Origin: Burkholderiales bacterium | Lineage (GTDB): Bacteria; Pseudomonadota; Gammaproteobacteria; Burkholderiales; Burkholderiaceae_C | Assembly: GCA_028872015.1 (NCBI GenBank) | Contig: JAGWLO010000009.1 | Coordinates: forward strand, 1-64,000 | Direction of reading: 5' to 3' | DNA length: 64,000 bases | Part shown: positions 23,206-31,592 of the stretch, in pieces | Position numbering within the stretch: the first letter of the stretch is position 1 | Layout of the letters: each line of letters starts with the position of its first letter | Notes under the pieces: model-generated | Seen by the model: the letters and a program-made list of their open reading frames with translations, nothing else | The model's database searches: none | Told to the model about the DNA's origin: nothing | Translations under genes and position numbers: made by a program

Positions 23206-24437
23206 GCGCCGCCAGCCTGTTCCTGCCCTGCGCCGGCGGCGTCGAGGCGCTGCTCGCGGCCGAGGCGACGGCCATCAGCGGCAGCGCCGCCGAGGTGGCG
23301 CGCGGCGGCGTCTGGGTCGCCGGCGACGAGCGCGCCGCGATGCAGCTCAACCTGGAGAGCCGGCTCGCCCAGCGCGTGCTGTGGCCGCTGATCGACGGCC
23401 CCTACCGCGACGAACACGACCTGTACGCGCTGGCGCGCCGCGTCGACTGGGCGCGCTGGATCACGCCGGCGCAGACGCTGCGGGTGGACGTGACGGCGCA
23501 GCGCTCGCCGCTGACGAGCCTCAACTTCGCCGCCCTGCGGATCAAGGACGCGGTGTGCGACGTGCTGCGCGAGCGCAGCGGCGAGCGCCCCAGCGTCGAC
23601 ACCCGCCACCCCGATCTGCCGATCGCGCTGTTCGTCGGCCCCGAGCATGCGATGCTGTACGTGGACACCTCGGGCGAGGCGCTGTTCAAGCGCGGCTGGC
23701 GCGAGGACACCGGCGAGGCGCCGCTGAAGGAGACCCTGGCCGCGGCCATGCTGGCCGCCGCCGGCTGGCAGGGCCGGGCCGGGGACGGGCCGCTGTTCGA
23801 CCCCTGCTGCGGCGCCGGCACGATCGCCATCGAGGCGGCGCAGATCGCCTGCGGCATCGCTCCCGGCAGCCAGCGCCGCTTCGCCTTCGAGCGCCTGCAG
23901 CCTTTCAAGCCCTTTGCGGCCGACTGGCGCGCGCTGCAGGCCGCGGCGCAGGCGCGCGTGCACGCGAGCGCGGTGCCGATCTACGCCGGCGACGTGAGCT
24001 TCCGGATGACCGACTTCTCGGCCCGCAATGCCGAGCGCGCCGGTGTGCGGGAGGCGATCGAGTTCAAGACGGCGGACGCCCTGCAGCGCCCGCCGCCGGC
24101 CGCCGCGGGCACGCTGATGCTGAACCCGCCCTATGGCGAGCGCATCGCCCCCAAGGGCCGCGGCGCTGCGCGCGAGGCCTTCGACGGCGGTGCCGGCGCG
24201 GGCGAATTCTTCGCCGCGCTGGCCGCGCATTGGAAGCACCAGTACGCCGGTTGGCGCGCCTGGGTGCTGAGCCCCGAGATGAAGCTGCCCACGCTGATGC
24301 GGCTGAAGGAGAGCGCCCGCGTGCCGCTGTGGAACGGCGGCATCGAGTGCCGCCTGTTCCGCTTCGACATGGTCCGCGGCGCCGGGCCGGGGCGGTCCGC
24401 GCCCGCACCCGGCCCGAAGGCCGATCAGAACCTGTAG
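23202..24437 (+). CDS. RlmL-type class I SAM-dependent RNA methyltransferase with THUMP domain
   Basis: A 411-residue enzyme like the N-terminal half of Escherichia coli RlmKL, which makes m2G2445 in 23S rRNA. An N-terminal ferredoxin-like/THUMP part (residues ~1-165) precedes the methyltransferase fold with LFDPCCGAGTIAIEAAQIA (SAM motif I) and the catalytic LNPPYGER (N-P-P-Y) near residue 310. No RlmK half follows, as is usual outside gammaproteobacteria. The start is taken as TTG at 23202, overlapping the rpoN stop, because the conserved start of the domain (SLFLPCAGGVEALL) follows directly and no ATG exists before it. Its last 13 bp overlap the end of the convergent receptor gene. Confidence 0.87.
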   Translation: MSAASLFLPCAGGVEALLAAEATAISGSAAEVARGGVWVAGDERAAMQLNLESRLAQRVLWPLIDGPYRDEHDLYALARRVDWARWITPAQTLRVDVTAQRSPLTSLNFAALRIKDAVCDVLRERSGERPSVDTRHPDLPIALFVGPEHAMLYVDTSGEALFKRGWREDTGEAPLKETLAAAMLAAAGWQGRAGDGPLFDPCCGAGTIAIEAAQIACGIAPGSQRRFAFERLQPFKPFAADWRALQAAAQARVHASAVPIYAGDVSFRMTDFSARNAERAGVREAIEFKTADALQRPPPAAAGTLMLNPPYGERIAPKGRGAAREAFDGGAGAGEFFAALAAHWKHQYAGWRAWVLSPEMKLPTLMRLKESARVPLWNGGIECRLFRFDMVRGAGPGRSAPAPGPKADQNL

Positions 24438-27220
24438 GTCGCGTTCACGTAGGCGAAGCGCCCGCGCACGTCGGTGTAGCTCAGGTCGTAGCTGCCGACG
24501 AAGCCGCCGCCGTAGTTGGTGTACGGCGGGTCGGTGTCGGCCAGGTTCTTGACCCCCAGCGTCAAGGTCGTGCGGGCCAGCCCCGTGTAGGCCACCTGGG
24601 CGTCGAAGGTGCTGTACGAAGCCACCTCGCGCGGCGCCACGCTCAGCGGCTGCAGGTTCGAGCGCGTGTCGTGGTACGGGTTCTGGTAGTTCCAGGCCAG
24701 CGTGCTGGCCCAGGGGCCGGCCTCCCAGGTGGCGCTGGCCACGTGGCGCCAGCGCAGCACCACGCCGATGGCACCGGCGCCGCCCGGGTTGTTGACGGCC
24801 GAGGTGTAGCTGCCGTTCAGGTTCTGCTGGTCGTACTTGGACATGTAGGTGCCGGCCAGGCGCAGCGTCACCCGCTGGCCCGGCTCGCTGAGCACGCGCG
24901 CCTTGGCGTCCACGTCGACGCCGCCCACGATCGTCTTGCCCAGGTTGGTCAGGCCCTGGTTGATGCCCAGGATGGGGCCGACACCGCTCGGGTTGCCGTC
25001 GGGAGCGCCCCGCACCAGGTAGCCGGCGTAGGTGACGGGGTCGCCCAGGATCGTCTGGTAGGCCAGGCCGGTGCGGATGATGTCCTTCACCGTGACGTGG
25101 AAGAAGTCCAGGCCCAGCGAGTAGCGCTTGTTCGGCTCGATCACGAAGCCCAGGGTGATGGACTCCGACTTCTCGGGCTTGAGGCCCGGGTTGCCGCCGG
25201 TGATGGTCACGTACTGCGCGCTGCAGTCGATGTTGGCCGGGTCCACCACCGGGCAGCGCACGCGGTCGCGCTGGCCGTTGGTGGTGATGCCGTTGGCCGG
25301 CGGCTGGTACAGGTCGAAGAGCGTCGGCGCGCGGAAGCCGCTGCCCCACGAACCCCGCACCAGCAGCTGCTCGATCGGCTGCCAGCGCAGCGAGCCCTTC
25401 GGGTTGACGGTGCTGCCCACGCGCTGATAGCGGTCATAGCGCACCGCGGCGTCGGCCTCCAGGGTCTTGAGGATGGGCACGTTGACTTCGGCGTAGGCCG
25501 AGGCCACGTTGCGCGAGCCGCTCACCGGCACGCCCGCGCTGCCGAAGCCCGACACCAGGAACAGCCGGTTGGCATCGGACGGGGCGATGTCGAGCTTTTC
25601 CTTGCGGAACTCGCCGCCCAGCGCCAGCCCCACCATGCCCGCGGGCAGGCTGAACAGATCACGCGACACCTTGGCGTCGATGCTGGCGATCGACTGCTGG
25701 GTGGTGTTGAACACGCCGTTGTAGTTGCTGTTCATCGCCGCGGCCAGGGCGGCCGGGTCGGTGGTGTCGCCGAAGGGGTTGATGACCCCGGTGTCGACCA
25801 GGCTCAGGTACTTGTCGGTCAGCGCCCAGCCCTGGGTCAGGCTCGTGGTGAGCTTGTTCTGGCTGAACAGCGCGCCGGTGTCGTAGTCCCAGCCCAGCGC
25901 GGTGCCGCGCAGGCCGGCGAGCACGCGCACGTTGTCGGTCACGTCCTCGGTCTTGCGCGTGCCGGTGGGGACGGAGCGGAACAGCAGCGGCAGCGGCTGC
26001 CCGGCGATGCCGTTGGCCGCCGCGAAGGCGGCGGGGTAGTACGGGCTCGTGGGCGGCAGCAGCGCGATGGCGCTGCCCACGTACTTGTTCAGCACGCTGG
26101 CGTACTGGGGGTACTGGCTGCTGATCAGGTTGGACAGCGTGGTGGTGTACGGCGACCCCGCCGGCAGCGCCGCGCCGTACAGCAGCACGTGCTGCTGCGT
26201 GGTGAGCGTCTTGTTGCGGGTCAGGCTGGTCTCGAGGTAGCCCTCGGCATTGGGCGAGAACTCGAAGCGCGCATTGACCATCAGGTTGGCCAGCTTGCTC
26301 TCGGGCTGGATCGAGATGTAGGGCGCGTTGTCGTAGCGGCACAGCCCCGGCAGCAGCGGCGATGCGATCGAGTAGGCCCCGCAGTTCGGGTAGTTCGGGC
26401 TCGCCACCTTGCCGCTGGGCAGGAAGACGTTGGCCGGGAAGGCGATCGAGCTGGTCTTGTCGAGCTGCTGGGCGACGTTGATGTTGCGCGCGAACGAGCG
26501 CGAGGAGCCGAAGATCGGCTTGATGTGCTGGTAGCTTGCCGCGGCAGTGACGTTGTAGCGGTCGGCTTCGAGGTCGCCGAAGCCCGTCAGCACCGAGAAC
26601 CGCGCCTCCTGGCCCCCGCCTGAGCGGGTGGGCGAGCCCAGCGTGGCCGAGACTTCCGTGCCGGTGACCTTGGTGCGCAGGATGAAGTTGACGACGCCGG
26701 CCACGGCATCGCTGCCGTAGATGGCCGAGGCGCCGTCCTGCAGCACCTCCACGCGTTCGATCGCCGCCAGCGGGATGGTGGCGATGTCGACCGCCGAGCC
26801 GCCGGCCGAGGGCGCGCTGCGGCGGCCATTGATCAGCACCAGCGTGCGGGCCGAACCGAGGCCGCGCAGCGAGATCAGCGAGACCGAGCCGCTGCCGCCC
26901 TGGCCACCGCCGGCACCCGTGTTGGCCACGGCCGTGCCGTTGAGGGTGGAGCTGGCGGTGATGGTCTTGAGCAGCTGCTCGACGGTGGACACCCCGGTGC
27001 GGGCAATGTCGCTGCGCGTGATCACCTGCACCGGCAGCGCTGTCTCGCCGGCGATGCGCTTGATCGACGAGCCGGTGATCTCGACCAGGTCGCTCTTGGT
27101 CGGTGGCGCGGTCTGCGCCAGGACCGGCAGGGCCGGGCACAGGCAGGTGAGGAGCGCCGCCTTGGCCACCGCGCGCAGGGTGCCGGCGACCTGGGTTCTG
27201 GATTTCGTGAAGGGGTACAT
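24425..27220 (-). CDS. TonB-dependent outer-membrane receptor
   Basis: A 931-residue receptor: signal peptide (residues ~1-35), a TonB-box-like VEITGSSIKR near residue 45, a plug domain with LPVQVITRSDIARTGVSTVE, SLISLRGLGSARTLVLINGR, RVEVLQDGASAIYGSDAVAGVVNF, and a ~700-residue 22-strand barrel with the terminal aromatic residue (FAYVNATYRF). A GGGAAG site lies 8 nt before the ATG at 27220. The wording and size fit receptors of unknown large substrates rather than BtuB or classical siderophore receptors. No riboswitch or clear Fur box was seen upstream. It diverges from a TonB-C-domain-like gene, which hints at a dedicated partner. The 3' end overlaps the convergent methyltransferase gene by 13 bp. 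Confidence 0.93.
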   Translation of the reverse strand: MYPFTKSRTQVAGTLRAVAKAALLTCLCPALPVLAQTAPPTKSDLVEITGSSIKRIAGETALPVQVITRSDIARTGVSTVEQLLKTITASSTLNGTAVANTGAGGGQGGSGSVSLISLRGLGSARTLVLINGRRSAPSAGGSAVDIATIPLAAIERVEVLQDGASAIYGSDAVAGVVNFILRTKVTGTEVSATLGSPTRSGGGQEARFSVLTGFGDLEADRYNVTAAASYQHIKPIFGSSRSFARNINVAQQLDKTSSIAFPANVFLPSGKVASPNYPNCGAYSIASPLLPGLCRYDNAPYISIQPESKLANLMVNARFEFSPNAEGYLETSLTRNKTLTTQQHVLLYGAALPAGSPYTTTLSNLISSQYPQYASVLNKYVGSAIALLPPTSPYYPAAFAAANGIAGQPLPLLFRSVPTGTRKTEDVTDNVRVLAGLRGTALGWDYDTGALFSQNKLTTSLTQGWALTDKYLSLVDTGVINPFGDTTDPAALAAAMNSNYNGVFNTTQQSIASIDAKVSRDLFSLPAGMVGLALGGEFRKEKLDIAPSDANRLFLVSGFGSAGVPVSGSRNVASAYAEVNVPILKTLEADAAVRYDRYQRVGSTVNPKGSLRWQPIEQLLVRGSWGSGFRAPTLFDLYQPPANGITTNGQRDRVRCPVVDPANIDCSAQYVTITGGNPGLKPEKSESITLGFVIEPNKRYSLGLDFFHVTVKDIIRTGLAYQTILGDPVTYAGYLVRGAPDGNPSGVGPILGINQGLTNLGKTIVGGVDVDAKARVLSEPGQRVTLRLAGTYMSKYDQQNLNGSYTSAVNNPGGAGAIGVVLRWRHVASATWEAGPWASTLAWNYQNPYHDTRSNLQPLSVAPREVASYSTFDAQVAYTGLARTTLTLGVKNLADTDPPYTNYGGGFVGSYDLSYTDVRGRFAYVNATYRF

Positions 27221-27423
27221 CTTGGATACTTCCCGGTTGATGGATCTGATGGAAATCGCTGTCGTTCTAATGAGCCATCCCTGAGAAACTCGAAGCACCG
27301 ACCCGGCCGCCGCCGACTTGGTGCAGCCGGTGGTGCAGCGGCGCACAAATCATCGCGGGCGCCCGCCCCTGGTGCAACCGGGTGTTGCACTTGGGTCAAC
27401 TGGCAACACGTTTAGCAAAGCAC

Positions 27424-27903
27424 ATGCCGCAAGACACCTTCCGGGCCCGCACCGTCCTGCCTGCCCTGCTGGGGGCCTGCAGCCTGGCGCTGGCGCCGGT
27501 GGCGCGGGCGCAGTTCCACACCGTGCCGGTGCCGCAGTGCGCGCCCGCGGCGCCGTCGGCCAGCACCGATGCCGCGGCCTACCGGCTGGACGCGGCGCAC
27601 CGGCTGTACGACTGCTATCCCTCGCGCATCTACCGCGGGCGCGTGCCGCCCCTGCTGTACGGCGTGATGGTGGTCGAGGCCCAGGTCGATGCCGCCGGCC
27701 AGCTGGTCGACCTGAGTGTGGTGCGCCAGCCCGCGGCCGAGGAGGTGCAGCCCTGGGTGCTGGCGCTGATCCGCGGTGCGGCGCCTTATCCGGTGCCGGC
27801 GCACCTGCCGGGGCAGGCGGCGGTGGTGGTGGAGACCTTCTTCGTCGACCGCTCGGGCCTGTTCCAGGTGCTGTCGCTGACCGAGGGCCAGCGCGACCGG
27901 TAG
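27424..27903 (+). CDS. periplasmic TonB C-terminal-domain-like protein
   Basis: A 159-residue protein with a cleavable-looking signal peptide (RTVLPALLGACSLALAPVARA) and a C-terminal region (residues ~75-155) with the strand-helix pattern of TonB-C domains: GVMVVEAQVDAAGQLVDLSVV, then VQPWVLALIRGAAPYPVP and FFVDRSGLFQVL. It lacks the uncleaved membrane anchor and Pro/Lys linker of a true energy transducer. The ATG at 27424 was preferred to an in-frame GTG at 27382. It is divergent from the TonB-dependent receptor, 203 bp away, so both may be co-regulated. Function as a partner is inference. Confidence 0.7.
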   Translation: MPQDTFRARTVLPALLGACSLALAPVARAQFHTVPVPQCAPAAPSASTDAAAYRLDAAHRLYDCYPSRIYRGRVPPLLYGVMVVEAQVDAAGQLVDLSVVRQPAAEEVQPWVLALIRGAAPYPVPAHLPGQAAVVVETFFVDRSGLFQVLSLTEGQRDR

Positions 27904-27907
27904 GCAC

Positions 27908-27933
27908 AGGCCGGTCGTTGCGCGCGCCGGCCT
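27908..27933. terminator. hairpin between convergent genes at 27.9 kb
   Basis: AGGCCGG (27908-27914) and CCGGCCT (27927-27933) pair over 7 bp with a 12-base loop in the 29-bp gap between the TonB-C-like gene and the end of the lipid operon. No T run. Likely a shared terminator of two convergent units. Confidence 0.4.
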
Positions 27934-28379
27934 CAGGCGCGCGCGCGTCGCTTCAGCCAGCGCATCAGGCTGCCTACGAGCGGCAGCTTCTCGTACAGCT
28001 CTTCGGCCGCGTCCCAGTAGTCGCGGTGCAGCGCGATGCGGCCATCCGGCGCCAGCTGCAGGTAGCTGGCACCGCGGATGGTCTGCCCGGCGCGGTTGAA
28101 GCGCCGCAGGCGGAAGTGGAAGTCCCAGCCCAGGTGGCACTGCCCGTGCTGCGCCACGACCTGGGTGACGACGAAGCGGGGGTCGTCCAGGGTGGCGAAC
28201 ATGTGCTCGAAGATGCGCCGGATCGCGGCCACGCCCTGCACCTCGTTGAACGGGTCCTTGAAGCGCGCGTCTTCGGTGTAGAGCTCGTGCAGGCGGTCCA
28301 GGTCGCCCGGCGCCAGCGCCTCGAAGCGGGCCACGATGCGGGCCACGGCGGCGTCCAGGGCGGCGGTCTCCACGCTCAC
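27933..28379 (-). CDS. nuclear transport factor 2 (SnoaL-like) family protein
   Basis: A 148-residue protein of the NTF2/SnoaL fold: LHELYTEDARFKDPFNEVQG near residue 32, AIRRIFEHMFATLDDPRF, and the strand ending HRDYWDAAEELYEKLP. This wording is common in genes next to short-chain dehydrogenases and cyclopropane synthase-like enzymes. It starts with GTG at 28379, overlapping the SDR stop by four bases, and is the last of eight minus-strand genes. The pocket could bind or isomerise a hydrophobic substrate; no catalytic residue is certain. Confidence 0.82.
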   Translation of the reverse strand: MSVETAALDAAVARIVARFEALAPGDLDRLHELYTEDARFKDPFNEVQGVAAIRRIFEHMFATLDDPRFVVTQVVAQHGQCHLGWDFHFRLRRFNRAGQTIRGASYLQLAPDGRIALHRDYWDAAEELYEKLPLVGSLMRWLKRRARA

Positions 28380-29161
28380 AGCCCCGTGGAGCGGCGCACC
28401 GCGGCGAAGTACGGCGTGTACGGCAGCAGGCGCAGCAGCTTCAGCCCGAGCGTGAAGCGCTTGGGGAAGTGGATCTCGAAGTCGCCGCGCTGCCAGCCGC
28501 GCAGGATGGCGCTCGCCGCCTGCTCGGGCGTGATCAGCGCCGGCATCTTGAACGCGTTGCCTGCGGTCAGCGGCGTCTCGACGAAGCCGGGGTTGATGAC
28601 CGACACGCCCAGCCCCAGCGGCGCCAGATCCAGGTGCAGCACCTCGGCCAGGTTGATCAGCGCCGCCTTCGTGGGCCCGTAGGCCAGTGCCTGCGGCAGG
28701 CCGCGGAAGCCGGCCACGCTGCTGACCAGGCTCAGGTGCCCGCCCTGGCCGGCGCGGGCCTGGGCCAGCAGGGCCGGCAGCACGGCGTCCAGCAGGTGCA
28801 GCGCGCCGACCTGGTTGACCTGCACATGGCGCAGCGCGATGTCGAGGTCGAAGTGGGTGGCGCGCATCGCGGCGTAGGTGCCGGCGCAGTACAGGGCCAG
28901 GTCGATGCGGCCGTGGCGGCCGACGATGCGCTGCGCCGCCTGGCGCATGGCGTCGCGGTCGGTGGCGTCGAGCGCGATCGACTCGCTGCCCGGGTGCTCG
29001 GCGACGAAGGCCGCCAGCGGCTCGGCGCTGCGCGCCGAGACCACGACGCGCGCGCCGGCCGCGTGCAGCGCATGGGCGGTGGCACGGCCGATGCCGGTGG
29101 AGGCGCCGACGAGCCAGGCGGTCTGGCCGTCCCAGCGGGCGATGCGCGGATTCAGCGGCAT
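28376..29161 (-). CDS. SDR family NAD(P)-dependent oxidoreductase
   Basis: A 261-residue classical short-chain dehydrogenase: cofactor motif GASTGIGRATA (residues ~19-29), CAGTYA in place of NNAG, and the catalytic Ser (SLVSSVAG) with YxxxK (YGPTKAAL). The Lys/Tyr spacing is normal. The C-terminal ~30 residues (FPKRFTLGLKLLRLLPYTPY) are basic and hydrophobic, as in SDRs that sit at membranes and act on acyl chains. It lies 9 bp after the DUF3833 gene and overlaps the NTF2-like gene. It probably oxidises or reduces a modified lipid made by the operon; this is inferred from context. Confidence 0.9.
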   Translation of the reverse strand: MPLNPRIARWDGQTAWLVGASTGIGRATAHALHAAGARVVVSARSAEPLAAFVAEHPGSESIALDATDRDAMRQAAQRIVGRHGRIDLALYCAGTYAAMRATHFDLDIALRHVQVNQVGALHLLDAVLPALLAQARAGQGGHLSLVSSVAGFRGLPQALAYGPTKAALINLAEVLHLDLAPLGLGVSVINPGFVETPLTAGNAFKMPALITPEQAASAILRGWQRGDFEIHFPKRFTLGLKLLRLLPYTPYFAAVRRSTGL

Positions 29162-29170
29162 GGGCCGGGC

Positions 29171-29728
29171 TCAGGGCTTGTCGAACGACAGCGTGACGTC
29201 GCCCAGGTGGAAGCCGAACTTGCTCATCGCCGTCTTGTTCAGCATCACGTGGTCGTCGATCAGGATCATCCAGTCGTTCATCTGCACGTCGTAGGTCTTG
29301 TCGCCCACCGGCTGGCGCAGCGTGTAGTGCCAGTTCAAGGCGTTGCCGGCGGCCACGCCCCGGGCCACGCCCACGATGTCGTCGGCGCGGCCGCTGTAGC
29401 GTCCGCCGCCCTCGTCGACCAGGTGCCAGATGCGCTGCTGCCGGGTGCCGTCGCTGTAGGTGAAGCGCTCGTCCAGCGTGCCCTGGTTGCCTTGCCAGGT
29501 GCCCGTGAGGTGCACGACGAAGCGCTTGACCACCTTGCCCGAGCGGTCGGTGAACATGCCGTACGCGACCAGCGGGCCGTTGAAGTAGGTCTTGAGATCG
29601 AGCCGGGGCTTCTCGGCCGCGTAGTCGGCCGGCGTCGGCGCCGAGGCGCAGCCGGCCAGCACGGCCACGGCAGCGGCCGCGGCCAGTGCCAGGCCCAGCC
29701 GGCGCGGGCGCAGGAGGGGGGTGTTCAT
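29171..29728 (-). CDS. DUF3833 family lipoprotein
   Basis: A 185-residue exported protein. The signal ends in a lipobox (AVAVLAGC, lipid-bearing Cys near residue 27). The rest matches DUF3833: LDLKTYFNGPLVAYGMFTDR, FTYSDGTRQQRIWHLVDEGG, GRYSGRADDIVGVARGVAAG and a C-terminal GFHLGDVTLSFDKP. The barrel-like strands suggest lipid binding. It is consistently found beside cyclopropane synthase-like genes. The ATG overlaps the stop of the MFS gene (ATGA). Precise role unknown. Confidence 0.88.
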   Translation of the reverse strand: MNTPLLRPRRLGLALAAAAAVAVLAGCASAPTPADYAAEKPRLDLKTYFNGPLVAYGMFTDRSGKVVKRFVVHLTGTWQGNQGTLDERFTYSDGTRQQRIWHLVDEGGGRYSGRADDIVGVARGVAAGNALNWHYTLRQPVGDKTYDVQMNDWMILIDDHVMLNKTAMSKFGFHLGDVTLSFDKP

Positions 29729-31020
29729 CGGGGTGCTTCCTTTCGGGTCCACAGGGTCCACAGCAGCGCAGCCGCCACCAGTTTCAACAGACAGGGCAGG
29801 GCGCAATAGGCGATGCCCAGCGAGCGCAGGCCGGCTTCGCTGCGGCTGCCCGGCGTGTAGCCGAAGGCCGCCAGCAGCGGCAGCGCGATGCCTGCGGCCA
29901 ATGCGAGGTTGAGCTTGGTGGCGAAGTTCCACCAGCCGAAGTAGGCGCCTTCCAGGCGCTGGGCGTGGCCGGCGCGCTGGATCACGCCCGTGAGCATCGC
30001 CCCCGGCAGCGTGAGATCGGCGCCCAGCGCGATGCCGCTGGCGATGCAGACCACGGTGTAGGCGGCCACGTCGCCGGCCTGCAGCGTCAACGCCCAGGCG
30101 AAGGTGACGATGGCCAGCGCCATGCCCGCGAGCCAGCTGCGCGCCAGGCCCAGGTGCGCCACCGCGCGCACCCACAGCGGCATCGACAGCGCGCCGGCGG
30201 CGAAGTAGCTGGCCAGGAACAGCGGCGTCCAGGCCGGCACCTGCAGCCGGTCGCGGATGAAGAACAGCACCAGCGTGGCCGGCACCGCGCTGGCCACGCC
30301 ATTCACGAGGTAGATGGCCAGCAGGCGCCGGAAGTCGGAGGAGGCCAGCGGGCGCACGCGCGCTGCCGGCGCGCCATCGGCCGAAGGGTCGACCGGGCTG
30401 GGGGCCGCGGCGGGGCCGGCCCGCGATTGCGGCTGCGGCGCGCCACGCAGCAGCAGCAGCGCCGCCGCCAGCGTCATTGCGAACACGGCGCTGGCCGCGC
30501 CCAGCCCGGCCAGCGCCGGCAGCACGCTGGCCACCAGCACCCCCAGCAGCGACAGGCCCTCGCGCCACGAGGCGATGCGCGCGCGCTGCGCCTCGTCGCC
30601 GCCCAGCCGCGCGCCCCAGGCCTGGTGCAGCACCGACAGCACGCTGTAGCTGAGGTAGGTCACGGCCAGCAGCACGGCGCACCAGGCCAGCAGCGCCAGC
30701 TCGCCCCGCACGGGCGGGAAGAACAGGCCGCGAAAGCCGGCCGCGCACAGCACGGCGGCGAGCGAGGCCAGGCCCAGCACCTGCGGCACCGGCCGCCGGA
30801 ACCAGGCGTCGACGATGCGGCCGATCCAGGGGTCGGCCAGCGCATCGAGCAGCCGCGCGCCCAGCAGCAGCGCGCCCAGCGTGGCCAGCGGGATGCCGAA
30901 GGTGGTGGCGTAGTGGCTGGGCAGCACCACGTACAGCGGCAGCGCGACGAAGGCCAGCGGCAGGCCCAGCGCGCCGTAGTGCACGCCCTGCGACCAGCCC
31001 CCCCGCCAGGCGCTGGTCAC
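29725..31020 (-). CDS. MFS transporter of the glycoside-pentoside-hexuronide cation symporter type
   Basis: A 431-residue membrane protein with about 12 hydrophobic segments. The cytoplasmic loop LLGARLLDALADPWIGRIVDAW matches the D-P-x-x-G signature of MFS_2/GPH carriers. Such carriers in this operon type are presumed to move a lipid or lipid-derived molecule, as the related MFSD2A does for lysolipids, but this is inference. It begins with GTG at 31020, overlapping the upstream stop by four bases (GTGA), and its stop overlaps the DUF3833 start. Confidence 0.87.
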   Translation of the reverse strand: MTSAWRGGWSQGVHYGALGLPLAFVALPLYVVLPSHYATTFGIPLATLGALLLGARLLDALADPWIGRIVDAWFRRPVPQVLGLASLAAVLCAAGFRGLFFPPVRGELALLAWCAVLLAVTYLSYSVLSVLHQAWGARLGGDEAQRARIASWREGLSLLGVLVASVLPALAGLGAASAVFAMTLAAALLLLRGAPQPQSRAGPAAAPSPVDPSADGAPAARVRPLASSDFRRLLAIYLVNGVASAVPATLVLFFIRDRLQVPAWTPLFLASYFAAGALSMPLWVRAVAHLGLARSWLAGMALAIVTFAWALTLQAGDVAAYTVVCIASGIALGADLTLPGAMLTGVIQRAGHAQRLEGAYFGWWNFATKLNLALAAGIALPLLAAFGYTPGSRSEAGLRSLGIAYCALPCLLKLVAAALLWTLWTRKEAPR

Positions 31021-31592
31021 GGCGCGGCGCGACCCAGCAGCGACTGGCGCAGCCCGGGCTCGGAGGTCTGCGGTGCGAGCCAGATGCCGAAGAACAGCCG
31101 CGCGAAGGCGGGCTCGTCGACCTCGCCGACGGCCTGCCCGTCGACGTAGAAGCGGGCGCCGCGGCCGGGCAGGTTCAGGCCCGTGATGCGCTCGCCTTCC
31201 CTCACGTCGGGGATCAGGCGCCGCAGGTCGGCCAGCCAGCGCGCCGCGTCGGCCGGCGCGATCGGGCCCTGGCGCTGCATCTCGCCGAGCGAGCGCTCGG
31301 CGATCTTCTTGCCGCTGAGGCTGCGCGCGTACTGCAGCTCGAGCGCGAAGGGCACCGCGGCCCAGTCGGCGCCGACCGGCGGCGCCGCCGACCACAGGCG
31401 TGCGTCGTAGACCAGGAAGCCGAAATAGCGCAGCGAGCCCTGGCCCTGCAGCCGCGCGCCGGGCAGGGCCAGCGCCACTTCGGGCGGCACGGCGGGTATC
31501 GGCTGGGCGCGCGCCACCGGCACCGCGGCCAGGACGGCCGCGGCCCAGGCCGTGGCGGCCCGGCCGAGCGCGCGTCGGCGGCCGGGGTTCAT
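31017..31592 (-). CDS. chalcone isomerase-like exported protein
   Basis: A 191-residue protein with a signal peptide (RRALGRAATAWAAAVLAAVPVARA) and a chalcone-isomerase-like domain: GSLRYFGFLVYDARLW, ELQYARSLSGKKIAERSLGEM, and the end GRGARFYVDGQAVGEVDEPAFARLFFGIWL. Bacterial members lack flavonoid chemistry and resemble fatty-acid-binding FAP proteins, so it may bind an acyl chain in the periplasm. It overlaps both neighbours by four bases, which shows tight coupling within the lipid operon. Confidence 0.87.
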   Translation of the reverse strand: MNPGRRRALGRAATAWAAAVLAAVPVARAQPIPAVPPEVALALPGARLQGQGSLRYFGFLVYDARLWSAAPPVGADWAAVPFALELQYARSLSGKKIAERSLGEMQRQGPIAPADAARWLADLRRLIPDVREGERITGLNLPGRGARFYVDGQAVGEVDEPAFARLFFGIWLAPQTSEPGLRQSLLGRAAP

